NCBI GenBank assembly: GCA_018806915.1
Contig: JAGKQI010000085.1
Span: 558,001-622,000, forward strand
DNA from: Phytophthora colocasiae
Taxonomy: Eukaryota > Oomycota > Peronosporomycetes > Peronosporales > Peronosporaceae
Direction: 5' to 3'
Length of the DNA: 64,000 nt
Shown: positions 44,912-57,100 of the stretch, piece by piece
Layout: each line of letters opens with the position of its first letter
Position numbering within the stretch: position 1 is the first letter of the stretch
Notes under the pieces: model-generated
Databases searched by the model: none
The model's input: only the letters and a program-made list of their open reading frames with translations
What the model was told of the DNA's origin: nothing
Position numbers and translations under genes: made by a program

Positions 44912-46668
44912 TTTCCCGCCACCTAAAATCGTAACGTGTCTGTCTGTCCGTCAGTCCGTCACGCCCCTCTCTACCGAACTGAGCCTCTCGGTTAGCATTT
45001 TTTTTTGGAGCGTGTCTCCATGCATGTCTATACATTTTCCTCCCATCAAAGCAACTGCACCTACTCTATTGACTGGAACCTTCTTTCCAAAAATTACAAA
45101 AGTAGCATTGTCCACGTAATTATTCGGACTTATCTGGATTCGAACCTAATCGGATTTTCGAACCTAATAGAACGAACTTAATCGAATCGAACCTAACAAA
45201 CCTTGACGAGGAAGTCTGGCGCATAGCAGAGTATAAGTGCCTGACGTGGCTGGCGGAGTATCTGATTTCGAACGGAAAAACGCTACATACGTATGGACTT
45301 CCTGGTCTCGAAACGTACAGCGACGTTTCTGATGAAGTCGCACGCCAGTCTGCGGATCCTATGGATATCGTCGCACAGGAGGTAGCAGCGTACGAACTGG
45401 ACGACCTTGAGAGAACTGCGACGCTTGCGGATCGGATGAACCAGAACCAGAAAGACATTATGGATATCGTCGCACAGGAGGTAGCAGCGTACGAACTGGA
45501 CGACCTTGAGAGAACTGCGACGCTTGCGGATCGGATGAACCAGAACCAGAAAGACATTTTTGACCAAGTCATCGAAGCTGTACATCACCCAGTCGGTGGA
45601 CAGAAGCTCTTTTTTGTGGACGGCCCAGGTGGAACTGGTAAGTCGTTCTTGCTGGAGCAGATACTTGCTCCTGTCCGTCTACATTGAAAGGTGGCGATAG
45701 CAGTGGCTTCCAGTGGAATCGCTGCGACGTTGTTGACAGGAGGACGCACGGCACACTCTACATTTCGGATCCCGCTTAAACTGTCCGAGTTTTCAACATG
45801 CAGTGTCAATGCGCTTATTGATGTAGTGTATCCTGGTGTTGGTGACGACAATCTTCCGGATGACTACTTCGTTGAACGAGCCATTTTGGCACCAACGAAC
45901 GCAAGTGTGAGGCGAATTAACGACATGGTCTCGGAACGTCTATCAGGAGAAACAAAAGAGTACCGCTCTGTTGACAGTCTCGAAGGTGTAGCGGATCCAA
46001 ACATGTTTGAGCCAGAGTTCTTGAACTCTCTGAATTTCTCCGGAATTCCACCACACCAAATTGTATTGAAAGTTGGAACTCCGATCATTATGATTCGTAG
46101 CCTGAACAGCGACAAAGGGTTGTGTAACGGAACACGACTCCGAGCGGTGTCACTGCGTGAGCGAAGCATTGAAGCTACGATTATGACTGGGCCGTTCAAG
46201 GGAAAGCGAGTATTCATTCCGCGTATCATCTTCTACAATGAAGATGACGACAAGGAATTCCCGTTCAAGCTTCGGCGAAAACAGTTTCCTGTGGTTCCGG
46301 CATTTGCGATGACGATCAACAAGGCCCAAGGACAGTCTATCCACCACGTGGGGATCTACCTCGAGTCCCCTGTGTTCGCGCATGGACAGTTGTATGTCGC
46401 GTTGTCGAGGGTGACTTCACGGAAGGCGATCAAGATAGCCGTGGACCCGGAAGCGATCGACGAGGACGGGAACGTACACACATTGAGATCTTCGAGTTCT
46501 AAGTGCATAATTTCATATTTCTTTTGAATAAAATCTCTTTGCGGTTCTCATGTGTAAAATCCTTGAACCATGTAATATTTTCAACTTCACTGGTCTATAT
46601 TACCCTTACCCAAACTACTGGGACCAACCATGCCCACGCGCCCGCGTAGCGGGCGCCCAGAGCGCTAG
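44912..46668 (+). mobile_element. Helitron unit 3
   Basis: 1,757 bp. Same internal deletion and TGA as unit 2, but the 99-bp MDIVAQEV segment is present twice (45361-45558), explaining the extra length. The C-terminal helicase frame is 45691-46527. Ends in CTAG. Confidence 0.8.
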
Positions 46669-48314
46669 TTTCCCGCCACCTAAAATCGTAACGTGTCTGT
46701 CTGTCCGTCAGTCCGTCACGCCCCTCTCTACCGGACTGAGCCTCTCGGTTAGCATGTTTTTTGCCGCACGTCTGTTTACATTTTCCTCCCATCTAACCAA
46801 CTGCACCTACCTTATTGACTGGAAACTTCTTTCCAGAAATTACAAAACTAGCACTGTCCACGTAATTATTCGGACTTATCTGGATTCGAACCTAATCGGA
46901 TTTTCGAACCTAATAGAACGAACTTAATCGAATCGAACCTAACAAACCGTGACGAGGAAGTCTGGCGCATAGCAGAGTATAAGTGCCTGACGTGGCTGGC
47001 GGAGTATCTGATTTCGAACGGAAAAACGCTACATACGTATGGACTTCCTGGTCTCGAAACGTACAGCGACGTTTCTGATGAAGTCGCACGCCAGTCTGCG
47101 GATCCTATGGATATCGTCGCACAGGAGGTAGCAGCGTACGAACTGGACGACCTTGAGAGAACTGCGACGCTTGCGGATCGGATGAACCAGAACCAGAAAG
47201 ACATTTTTGACCAAGTCATCGAAGCTGTACATCACCCAGTCGGTGGACAGAAGCTCTTTTGGTGGACGGCCCAGGTGGAACTGGTAAGTCGTTCTTGCTG
47301 GAGCAGATACTTGCTCCTGTCCGTCTACATTGAAAGGTGGCGATAGCAGTGGCTTCCAGTGGAATCGCTGCGACGTTGTTGACAGGAGGACGCACGGCAC
47401 ACTCTACATTTCGGATCCCGCTTAAACTGTCCGAGTTTTCAACATGCAGTGTCAATGCGCTTATTGATGTAGTGTATCCTGGTGTTGGTGACGACAATCT
47501 TCCGGATGACTACTTCGTTGAACGAGCCATTTTGGCACCAACGAACGCAAGTGTGAGGCGAATTAACGACATGGTCTCGGAACGTCTATCAGGAGAAACA
47601 AAAGAGTACCGCTCTGTTGACAGTCTCGAAGGTGTAGCGGATCCAAACATGTTTGAGCCAGAGTTCTTGAACTCTCTGAATTTCTCCGGAATTCCACCAC
47701 ACCGAATTGTATTGAAAGTTGGAACTCCGATCATTATGATTCGTAGCCTGAACAGCGACAAAGGGTTGTGTAACGGAACACGACTCCGAGTCGTGTCACT
47801 GCGTGAGCGAAGCATTGAAGCTACGATTATGACTGGGCCGTTCAAGGGAAAGCGAGTATTCATTCCGCGTATCATCTTCTACAATGAAGATGACGACAAG
47901 GAATTCCCGTTCAAGCTTCGGCGAAAACAGTTTCCTGTGGTTCCGGCATTTGCGATGACGATCAACAAGGCCCAAGGACAGTCTATCCACCACGTAGGGA
48001 TCTACCTCGAGTCCCCTGTGTTCGCGCATGGACAGCTGTATGTAGCGTTGTCGAGGGTAACTTCACCGAAGGCGATCAAGATAGCCGTGGACCCGGAAGC
48101 GATCGACGAGGACGGGAACGTACACACATTGAGATCTTCGAGTTCTAAGGGCATAATTTCATATTTCTTTTGAATAAAATCTCTTTGCGGTTCTCATGTG
48201 TAAAATCCTTGAACCATGTAATATTTTCAACTTCACTGGTCTATATTACCCTTACCCAAACTACTGGGACCAACCATGCCCACGCGCCCGCGTAGCGGGC
48301 GCCCAGAGCGCTAG
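46669..48314 (+). mobile_element. Helitron unit 4 (mosaic)
   Basis: 1,646 bp. The non-coding leader around 46755-46860 matches unit 1 (CCAGAAATTACAAAACTAGC) rather than its neighbours. The Walker A region has lost two bases (CTCTTTTGGTGG), a private frameshift. Deletion and TGA shared. Helicase frame 47337-48173. Ends in CTAG. Confidence 0.8.
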
Positions 48315-49976
48315 TTTCCCACCACCTAAAATCGTAACGTGTCTGTCTGTCCGTCAGTCCGTCACGCCCCTCTCTACCGAACTGAGCCTCTCGGTTAGCA
48401 TTTTTTTTGGAGCGTGTCTCCATGCATGTCTATACATTTTCCTCCCATCAAAGCAACTGCACCTACTCTATTGACTGGAACCTTCTTTCCAAAAATTACA
48501 AAAGTAGCATTGTCCACGTAATTATTCGGACTTATCTGGATTCGAACCTAATCGGATTTTCGAACCTAATAGAACGAACTTAATCGAATCGAACCTAACA
48601 AACCGTGACGAGGAAGTCTGGCGCATAGCAGAGTATAAGTGCCTGACGTGGCTGGCGGAGTATCTGATTTCGAACGGAAAAACGCTACATACGTATGGAC
48701 TTCCTGGTCTCGAAACGTACAGCGACGTTTCTGATGAAGTCGCACGCCAGTCTGCGGATCCTATGGATATCGTCGCACAGGAGGTAGCAGCGTACGAACT
48801 GGACGACCTTGAGAGAACTGCGACGCTTGCGGATCGGATGAACCAGAACCAGAAAGACATTTTTGACCAAGTCATCGAAGCTGTACATCACCCAGTCGGT
48901 GGACAGAAGCTCTTTTTTGTGGACGGCCCAGGTGGAACTGGTAAGTCGTTCTTGCTGGAGCAGATACTTGCTCCTGTCCGTCTACATTGAAAGGTGGCGA
49001 TAGCAGTGGCTTCCAGTGGAATCGCTGCGACGTTGTTGACAGGAGGACGCACGGCACACTCTACATTTCGGATCCCGCTTAAACTGTCCGAGTTTTCAGC
49101 ATGCAGTGTCAATGCGCTTATTGATGTAGTGTATCCTGGTGTTGGTGGGATGACGACAATCTTCCGGATGACTACTTCGTTGAACGAGCCATTTTGGCAC
49201 CAACGAACGCAAGTGTGAGGCGAATTAACGACATGGTCTCGGAACGTCTATCAGGAGAAACAAAAGAGTACCGCTCTGTTGACAGTCTCGAAGGTGTAGC
49301 GGATCCAAACATGTTTGAGCCAGAGTTCTTGAACTCTCTGAATTTCTCCGGAATTCCACCACACCGAATTGTATTGAAAGTTGGAACTCCGATCATTATG
49401 ATTCGTAGCCTGAACAGCGACGCAGGGTTGTGTAACGGAACACGACTCCGAGTCGTGTCACTGCGTGAGCGAAGCATTGAAGCTACGATTATGACTGGGC
49501 CGTTCAAGGGAAAGCGAGTATTCATTCCGCGTATCATCTTCTACAATGAAGATGACGACAAGGAATTCCCGTTCAAGCTTCGGCGAAAACAGTTTCCTGT
49601 GGTTCCGGCATTTGCGATGACGATCAACAAGGCCCAAGGACAGTCTATCCACCACGTAGGGATCTACCTCGAGTCCCCTGTGTTCGCGCATGGACAGCTG
49701 TATGTAGCGTTGTCGAGGGTAACTTCACCGAAGGCGATCAAGATAGCCGTGGACCCGGAAGCGATCGACGAGGACGGGAACGTACACACATTGAGATCTT
49801 CGAGTTCTAAGGGCATAATTTCATATTTCTTTTGAATAAAATCTCTTTGCGGTTCTCATGTGTAAAATCCTTGAACCATGTAATATTTTCAACTTCACTG
49901 GTCTATATTACCCTTACCCAAACTACTGGGACCAACCATGCCCACGCGCCCGCGTAGCGGGCGCCCAGAGCGCTAG
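48315..49976 (+). mobile_element. Helitron unit 5
   Basis: 1,662 bp. Shared deletion and TGA. A private 4-base insertion (GGATGACG for GGTGACG region near 49147) breaks the helicase frame there, so the open part starts at 49194 and ends at 49835. Ends in CTAG. Confidence 0.78.
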
Positions 49977-51634
49977 TTTCCCGCCACCTAAAATCGTAAC
50001 GTGTCTGTCTGTCCGTCAGTCCGTCACGCCCCTCTCTACCGAACTGAGCCTCTCGGTTAGCATTTTTTTTTGGAGCGTGTCTCCATGCATGTCTATACAT
50101 TTTCCTCCCATCAAAGCAACTGCACCTACTCTATTGACTGGAACCTTCTTTCCAAAAATTACAAAAGTAGCATTGTCCACGTAATTATTCGGACTTATCT
50201 GGATTCGAACCTAATCGGATTTTCGAACCTAATAGAACGAACTTAATCGAATCGAACCTAACAAACCGTGACGAGGAAGTCTGGCGCATAGCAGAGTATA
50301 AGTGCCTGACGTGGCTGGCGGAGTATCTGATTTCGAACGGAAAAACGCTACATACGTATGGACTTCCTGGTCTCGAAACGTACAGCGACGTTTCTGATGA
50401 AGTCGCACGCCAGTCTGCGGATCCTATGGATATCGTCGCACAGGAGGTAGCAGCGTACGAACTGGACGACCTTGAGAGAACTGCGACGCTTGCGGATCGG
50501 ATGAACCAGAACCAGAAAGACATTTTTGACCAAGTCATCGAAGCTGTACATCACCCAGTCGGTGGACAGAAGCTCTTTTTTGTGGACGGCCCAGGTGGAA
50601 CTGGTAAGTCGTTCTTGCTGGAGCAGATACTTGCTCCTGTCCGTCTACATTGAAAGGTGGCGATAGCAGTGGCTTCCAGTGGAATCGCTGCGACGTTGTT
50701 GACAGGAGGACGCACGGCACACTCTACATTTCGGATCCCGCTTAAACTGTCCGAGTTTTCAACATGCAGTGTCAATGCGCTTATTGATGTAGTGTATCCT
50801 GGTGTTGGTGACGACAATCTTCCGGATGACTACTTCGTTGAACGAGCCATTTTGGCACCAACGAACGCAAGTGTGAGGCGAATTAACGACATGGTCTCGG
50901 AACGTCTATCAGGAGAAACAAAAGAGTACCGCTCTGTTGACAGTCTCGAAGGTGTAGCGGATCCAAACATGTTTGAGCCAGAGTTCTTGAACTCTCTGAA
51001 TTTCTCCGGAATTCCACCACACCGAATTGTATTGAAAGTTGGAACTCCGATCATTATGATTCGTAGCCTGAACAGCGACAAAGGGTTGTGTAACGGAACA
51101 CGACTCCGAGCGGTGTCACTGCGTGAGCGAAGCATTGAAGCTACGATTATGACTGGGCCGTTCAAGGGAAAGCGAGTATTCATTCCGCGTATCATCTTCT
51201 ACAATGAAGATGACGACAAGGAATTCCCGTTCAAGCTTCGGCGAAAACAGTTTCCTGTGGTTCCGGCATTTGCGATGACGATCAACAAGGCCCAAGGACA
51301 GTCTATCCACCACGTAGGGATCTACCTCGAGTCCCCTGTGTTCGCGCATGGACAGCTGTATGTAGCGTTGTCGAGGGTAACTTCACCGAAGGCGATCAAG
51401 ATAGCCGTGGACCCGGAAGCGATCGACGAGGACGGGAACGTACACACATTGAGATCTTCGAGTTCTAAGGGCATAATTTCATATTTCTTTTGAATAAAAT
51501 CTCTTTGCGGTTCTCATGTGTAAAATCCTTGAACCATGTAATATTTTCAACTTCACTGGTCTATATTACCCTTACCCAAACTACTGGGACCAACCATGCC
51601 CACGCGCCCGCGTAGCGGGCGCCCAGAGCGCCAG
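49977..51634 (+). mobile_element. Helitron unit 6
   Basis: 1,658 bp. Shared deletion and TGA, one copy of the 99-bp segment, helicase frame 50657-51493. Ends in CCAG rather than CTAG. Confidence 0.8.
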
Positions 51635-53389
51635 TTTCCCGCCACCTAAAATCGTAACGTGTCTGTCTGTCCGTCAGTCCGTCACGCCCCTCTCTACCGA
51701 ACTGAGCCTCTCGGTTAGCATTTTTTTTTGGAGCGTGTCTCCATGCATGTCTATACATTTTCCTCCCATCAAAGCAACTGCACCTACTCTATTGACTGGA
51801 ACCTTCTTTCCAAAAATTACAAAAGTAGCATTGTCCACGTAATTATTCGACTTATCTGGATTCGAACCTAATCGGATTTTCGAACCTAATAGAACGAACT
51901 TAATCGAATCGAACCTAACAAACCTTGACGAGGAAGTCTGGCGCATAGCAGAGTATAAGTGCCTGACGTGGCTGGCGGAGTATCTGATTTCGAACGGAAA
52001 ACGCTACATACGTATGGACTTCCTGGTCTCGAAACGTACAGCGACGTTTCTGATGAAGTCGCACGCCAGTCTGCGGATCCTATGGATATCGTCGCACAGG
52101 AGGTAGCAGCGTACGAACTGGACGACCTTGAGAGAACTGCGACGCTTGCGGATCGGATGAACCAGAACCAGAAAGACATTATGGATATCGTCGCACAGGA
52201 GGTAGCAGCGTACGAACTGGACGACCTTGAGAGAACTGCGACGCTTGCGGATCGGATGAACCAGAACCAGAAAGACATTTTTGACCAAGTCATCGAAGCT
52301 GTACATCACCCAGTCGGTGGACAGAAGCTCTTTTTTGTGGACGGCCCAGGTGGAACTGGTAAGTCGTTCTTGCTGGAGCAGATACTTGCTCCTGTCCGTC
52401 TACATTGAAAGGTGGCGATAGCAGTGGCTTCCAGTGGAATCGCTGCGACGTTGTTGACAGGAGGACGCACGGCACACTCTACATTTCGGATCCCGCTTAA
52501 ACTGTCCGAGTTTTCAACATGCAGTGTCAATGCGCTTATTGATGTAGTGTATCCTGGTGTTGGTGACGACAATCTTCCGGATGACTACTTCGTTGAACGA
52601 GCCATTTTGGCACCAACGAACGCAAGTGTGAGGCGAATTAACGACATGGTCTCGGAACGTCTATCAGGAGAAACAAAAGAGTACCGCTCTGTTGACAGTC
52701 TCGAAGGTGTAGCGGATCCAAACATGTTTGAGCCAGAGTTCTTGAACTCTCTGAATTTCTCCGGAATTCCACCACACCGAATTGTATTGAAAGTTGGAAC
52801 TCCGATCATTATGATTCGTAGCCTGAACAGCGACGCAGGGTTGTGTAACGGAACACGACTCCGAGTCGTGTCACTGCGTGAGCGAAGCATTGAAGCTACG
52901 ATTATGACTGGGCCGTTCAAGGGAAAGCGAGTATTCATTCCGCGTATCATCTTCTACAATGAAGATGACGACAAGGAATTCCCGTTCAAGCTTCGGCGAA
53001 AACAGTTTCCTGTGGTTCCGGCATTTGCGATGACGATCAACAAGGCCCAAGGACAGTCTATCCACCACGTAGGGATCTACCTCGAGTCCCCTGTGTTCGC
53101 GCATGGACAGCTGTATGTAGCGTTGTCGAGGGTAACTTCACCGAAGGCGATCAAGATAGCCGTGGACCCGGAAGCGATCGACGAGGACGGGAACGTACAC
53201 ACATTGAGATCTTCGAGTTCTAAGTGCATAATTTCATATTTCTTTTGAATAAAATCCCTTTGCGGTTCTCATGTGTAAAATCCTTGAACCATGTAATATT
53301 TTCAACTTCACTGGTCTATATTACCCTTACCCAAACTACTGGGACCAACCATGCCCACGCGCCCGCGTAGCGGGCGCCCAGAGCGCTAG
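51635..53389 (+). mobile_element. Helitron unit 7 (right terminus of array)
   Basis: 1,755 bp. Shared deletion and TGA, doubled 99-bp segment, helicase frame 52412-53248. One fewer A in GGAAAACGC lets the 5' frame run unbroken from 51959 to 52408. Its 3' end is the real chromosome junction: stem 53359-53366/53370-53377, tail ending CTAG at 53386-53389, then host TTTGTTAC, as expected for Helitron insertion before a T. Confidence 0.83.
53359..53389 (+). repeat. Helitron 3' terminal hairpin and CTAG
   Basis: Perfect 8-bp stem with a GTA loop, 12 bases before the unit end. The same hairpin closes each of the other six units. In Helitrons this structure terminates rolling-circle transposition. 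Confidence 0.85.
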
Positions 53390-53428
53390 TTTGTTACTTT
53401 AATCACAAAATCTGTCGTCTACCAAATT

Positions 53429-53462
53429 TCATGTGTCACAGGAAATGCCTGCAAATTCCATC
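53429..53462 (-). pseudogene. Terminal codons of CRN relic, left of the piggyBac insertion
   Basis: Short minus-strand continuation of the CRN-like frame that stops at the TTAA on the other side of the transposon (61546). Counting one TTAA, the phase continues and reaches a TGA at 53429-53431. The first residues across the site (D-F-K) match the intact CRN paralogue at 38.6 kb, which marks the ancestral insertion site. Confidence 0.6.
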
Positions 53463-53476
53463 TTAACCCTTCTGCG
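53463..53476 (+). repeat. Left TTAA and terminal inverted repeat
   Basis: TTAACCCTTCTGCG; its reverse complement occurs at 61532-61545. TTAA plus a CCC-start terminus is the piggyBac hallmark. Confidence 0.85.
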
Positions 53477-54179
53477 AAGCAATGGACTAAACTATAGTAT
53501 ACAAAGTTAAGTCAATGTCTTGTAAAAGGGCCCTCAGGCGCCCTTTTAGAGACAGATCGCAAGATCATCCATGCCTCAAATCTCGCAAGATGCACGAGGA
53601 TACCTCCTTCATCAACCTCTAAGGGCACATCATGCGCCTTTCAAGTTGGCGATCTGATAGGCCGATATCCTGGAGCTAAACAAAAAATCTGGAAGAATAC
53701 TCTAATTGGATAAAAAGAAGTTGGTGGGAAGCAGCTTCAGGTAACAAATCAAAAATTACGTCAAACATGAGCCACGTTTTTGAACGCCATGCTTGGAATG
53801 ATGATGCTTGGATGTTGTCTTGCATGAGCACTGGCGCCGCGCTTGCAACAACTACGTCTACACAAACACTTTCCGCTTGTTAATGGCAGTCCAGAATGGC
53901 TTTATCATTCCCTACGTGTTCGCAATTAGCTTCTTCTACAAACAGCTAGCAAACTGGAATAAATGCCTTTGAATGCCAGGAATTAATTTTTATTGAAACT
54001 TAATTATTTCAAAAACACATAGCATATAAATTACAAAACAACAAGTGAACTATCAAAATGCGACCTGTTAAAATTAATCGCGAACAACGACGCGTGGCGA
54101 CCGTCCAGCATTTCCCTCCCCCTCCCGTTTCGGAGAATTCATGACGCTTAGTGAAGAAGCACCCGAGAGAAGAAGGCAC

Positions 54180-57100
54180 CACCACCAGGGCAAGTCAGCA
54201 AGCGACGCCGGCTTGATACGTCCACCGCGTGGGGCGTTCGGTTTCGTGATGTGTGGGCGGCGTTATTAAAAGATGGTGGACATCAAAGCGACCAAGTGGC
54301 CGGAGCTTGGACTCGCGATACCAGTACATCGTCCCTCGTGGGCGTTATAATGGTGAGGAAGGGGTCGACTTCTTTCTCGGCGAAGACGCCTTGATGCAAC
54401 ACCTCCATGATGCCGTCCAAGGTAAGTAAGAATGGTGTGATTTGGTGCTACGTGTACTTGACATTGTTCGTGTATGTGCTATAGGTGACGAGCTACGAGA
54501 AGCAGTGGCAGAGCGTGGTGGCGGCGCAGTACAGCAGTGTCGCGGTGCAGCGCAAGACACCGGTGCAGCCGTTGACACCAACGTCCAAGGTGCGTGATGA
54601 ATGTGTACTGGACGACGGTGCACTAGTTGCTAATGTTGTGTGCATGCGTAAGGTGCAGGTGGTGAGCATCGAGCAGCAGGCGGACTACATCTCATCGATG
54701 CTGTGCAAGGTGTGTGAGGTCTTTATGGAGGTGGTGCTTCTGATGGCTGATGCTGCTATGTGTTTTGTAGGACTTGGACATCGGGACGATGCTGGCACAG
54801 CGTACGCTGGTACTGTCGGTAGAGGTGAGAAAGAACTACATGGACTGTGTGGGTGCTGTGGTTGTTGACGTTATTTGCGTACTGTGTATGTAGCTCACGA
54901 GCATCGTGTAGGAGTTGTTGTTAGTGACGCCGCTGGCCGAGGTGGGGGAAGCCGTGTTGTGAGATGGACACAAGATGCTGACGTTGTGCTATGTGATATG
55001 CAGTTTCCAAGCGCCGTGGATCAGCAGCAGTGGATGATGAGGGTGGCGTTACTGGCCCAGGTGAGCGGAATTATATTGTAGAGGTGTTCTGTGTTAGTGA
55101 CATCGTTATGCTTGCTGTGTAGTTACCAAACGTCGCGTGTGCGTGAGTTCTGCTAGTGGTGTACGTACGTCGAGACGTAGGCGTGCAGCTGCTGAACGTC
55201 CGATTGGTGGACAATCTGCTCGTGGTCGTGCACTTCGAAGTGCTAGTAATGAACTTGCTTCGGGTGCTTTGGCTGGCACAAGTGACGGTCGTGCTTCGGC
55301 CATTGGACGTGCTGCTGGTGATGACTTTGTTTCGAGTGGCCAAGTTGGCAGCGATGAACTTGCTCGTGGTGGACGTGCGCTTCGAGGTGAACGTGCGCTT
55401 CGAGGTGAACGTCCAGCTGGTGATGAACTTGCTTCGAGTGGTAATGCTGGCACAAGTGGTGGACGAGTTTCGGACAGTGAACGTCCAGCTGGTGATGACC
55501 TTGCTTCGAGTGGTATTGGCACTAGTGGTGGACGAGCTTTGGACAGCGATCGTGCTACTGGTGATGAACGTTCTTCGAGTGGTAGTGCTGGTACTAGTGG
55601 TGGAAATGATGTTCGTCGTGCGTGTGGCACTAGCGAACAACGTACAGCTAAACATGGGCGTACGGCTAGATATGGGCGTGTGTCTAGTGGTGGGCGTACT
55701 ACTGCAGATGTGCGCACTTCTAGAGGTGGGCGTACGGCTAGAGGTGGCACTGCTAGAGGTGGTCGCACTATTCATGGTGGACGGGTTGCTAGTGTTGGGC
55801 GTGTTGGCTTGGCTGCTTGCAACGAACCTAAGTCTAATACTGGACGGGCAGAAATGTATGGGTGTGTTTCAAGCAGTGCAGCAGTTGCAAGCGCTGGCAA
55901 TAACATCACGGTTGGTGAAATTGATAACTCACGGTGTCTCAATGTTCGAGCATCTTGTGGCGGTAGTTTTAGTGTCGGTACTACCCGTTACACTGGCGAC
56001 AACGAAGTTATATCAGTGGCCGATGAAGGTGATAGTGACGGAGTATCTGTGATTAGCGGAGGTGCCAGTAGTCCAGACACGATGAATCTTGCGCCATCTT
56101 CATCACGTGCGAACACCCCAACATCTCGATCACCCAATGAGGCCAAAACAACACCACGATCCACGCCTATCCTACTCCAAGATGTCTACATTGACAAACT
56201 GGTCGCGTTCACACCTGACAATGAAACGTGGATGAAGGCTAAGGCATACAGACCGATTGGTACATCCTACATTGTCGGCCGCATTTACCGTTCTGTGAAG
56301 AAGGGGAAGAACGCTACTCTCTTTCAAATCCGATGGCTGGATAGTCAATTTCAAAATAACTTGGAGATCATCAACGCTGGCGTCGCACAGCGTGGTATCA
56401 AGAATTACGTTGCACTTACACAGTTGAAAACTCCTAACTGGCGTGTTCTCGTGGAGCCTGATCCTGGTGAGGAGCTTGACATCGACTCTGAAGCCTCCGA
56501 CCTAGTGGAAGACCCCATTGAAGCGTTCGATCCTGGCAGCGTTCTTCCCACGAGTCTATCAGAGGTGGAGGCGATTAGAAACATGCGATTTGTCCCCGGA
56601 GAAGACGTTGAATCTCCCTCCTACCTGTATGCGCATGCCGACGGTACAACCAAGACCCACATCCGCCCTGAGTACAAGCACCTTTTCGAGCACTCTGCCT
56701 GCTCAAGCTTTTTCGCGTACATACCACTATTTTTCTGGCGCCAGACATTACACGAGACGAATCACTACGCTACTTTAAAGGATATTCGCATCGGCAACCC
56801 GTTCACGCTGGACGAGTTGATGACTTTCCTCGGAATTTTGTTCTTCATGGCTGTGAATGATAAGGGGGAGTACGCAAACTATTGGGGTCAACAAGCCGAA
56901 GACTTAGTGTTTGGAGGATCTACAACCGCTCTAGATTCTATCATGTCACTGTATCGATTCAAGCTCCTTCGGCGTTGCCTGAGCTTCAATGCTTCGCCAA
57001 CCACTCTTGAGAAAGATGCTGCGGCAAGGATTAGGCCGCTTCTGAATCTACTAAAGATCACCGGGGGGCAGTACGTTAATGTCGGACGCAATGTTGCTTT

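Larger units (their letters stand above)
40902..53389 (+). mobile_element. Head-to-tail array of seven Helitron-derived units
   Basis: Seven copies of one unit lie in tandem without spacer: one of about 2.35 kb, then six of 1,646-1,757 bp. Every unit ends with an 8-bp GC stem hairpin (GCGCCCGC-GTA-GCGGGCGC) and a 12-base tail whose last four bases are CTAG in five units and CCAG in two, followed by T: the canonical 3' end of a Helitron. Each carries the C-terminal half of a PIF1-type Helitron helicase (GPGGTGKSFLL, then TINKAQGQS and YVALSRVTS). No Rep (HUH) nuclease is present, so the units are non-autonomous. The 5' 370 bases are non-coding with repeated TCGAACCTAAT motifs. The left end begins at about 40902 (TTTCCC) but no canonical TC start was found. 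Copies are nearly identical, so amplification was recent. Confidence 0.85.

Noticed and set aside
42448..53104. Minus-strand frames of 121 and 77 codons recurring in every Helitron unit
   Set aside because: They are exact antisense shadows of the helicase frame and recur only because the units are copies.
53700..54000. Short plus-strand frame (R-R-A-C-N-N-Y-V-Y-T-N-T) inside the left end of the piggyBac element
   Set aside because: About 50 codons, AT-rich surroundings, no recognisable family. It may be a remnant but cannot be named.
55071..55775. Long Ser/Thr-rich minus-strand frame (mirrored at 59616-60242 on plus)
   Set aside because: It is the complement of the repetitive Ser/Gly/Arg linker. 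Low-complexity repeats lack stops in several frames, so the opening is not evidence of a gene.
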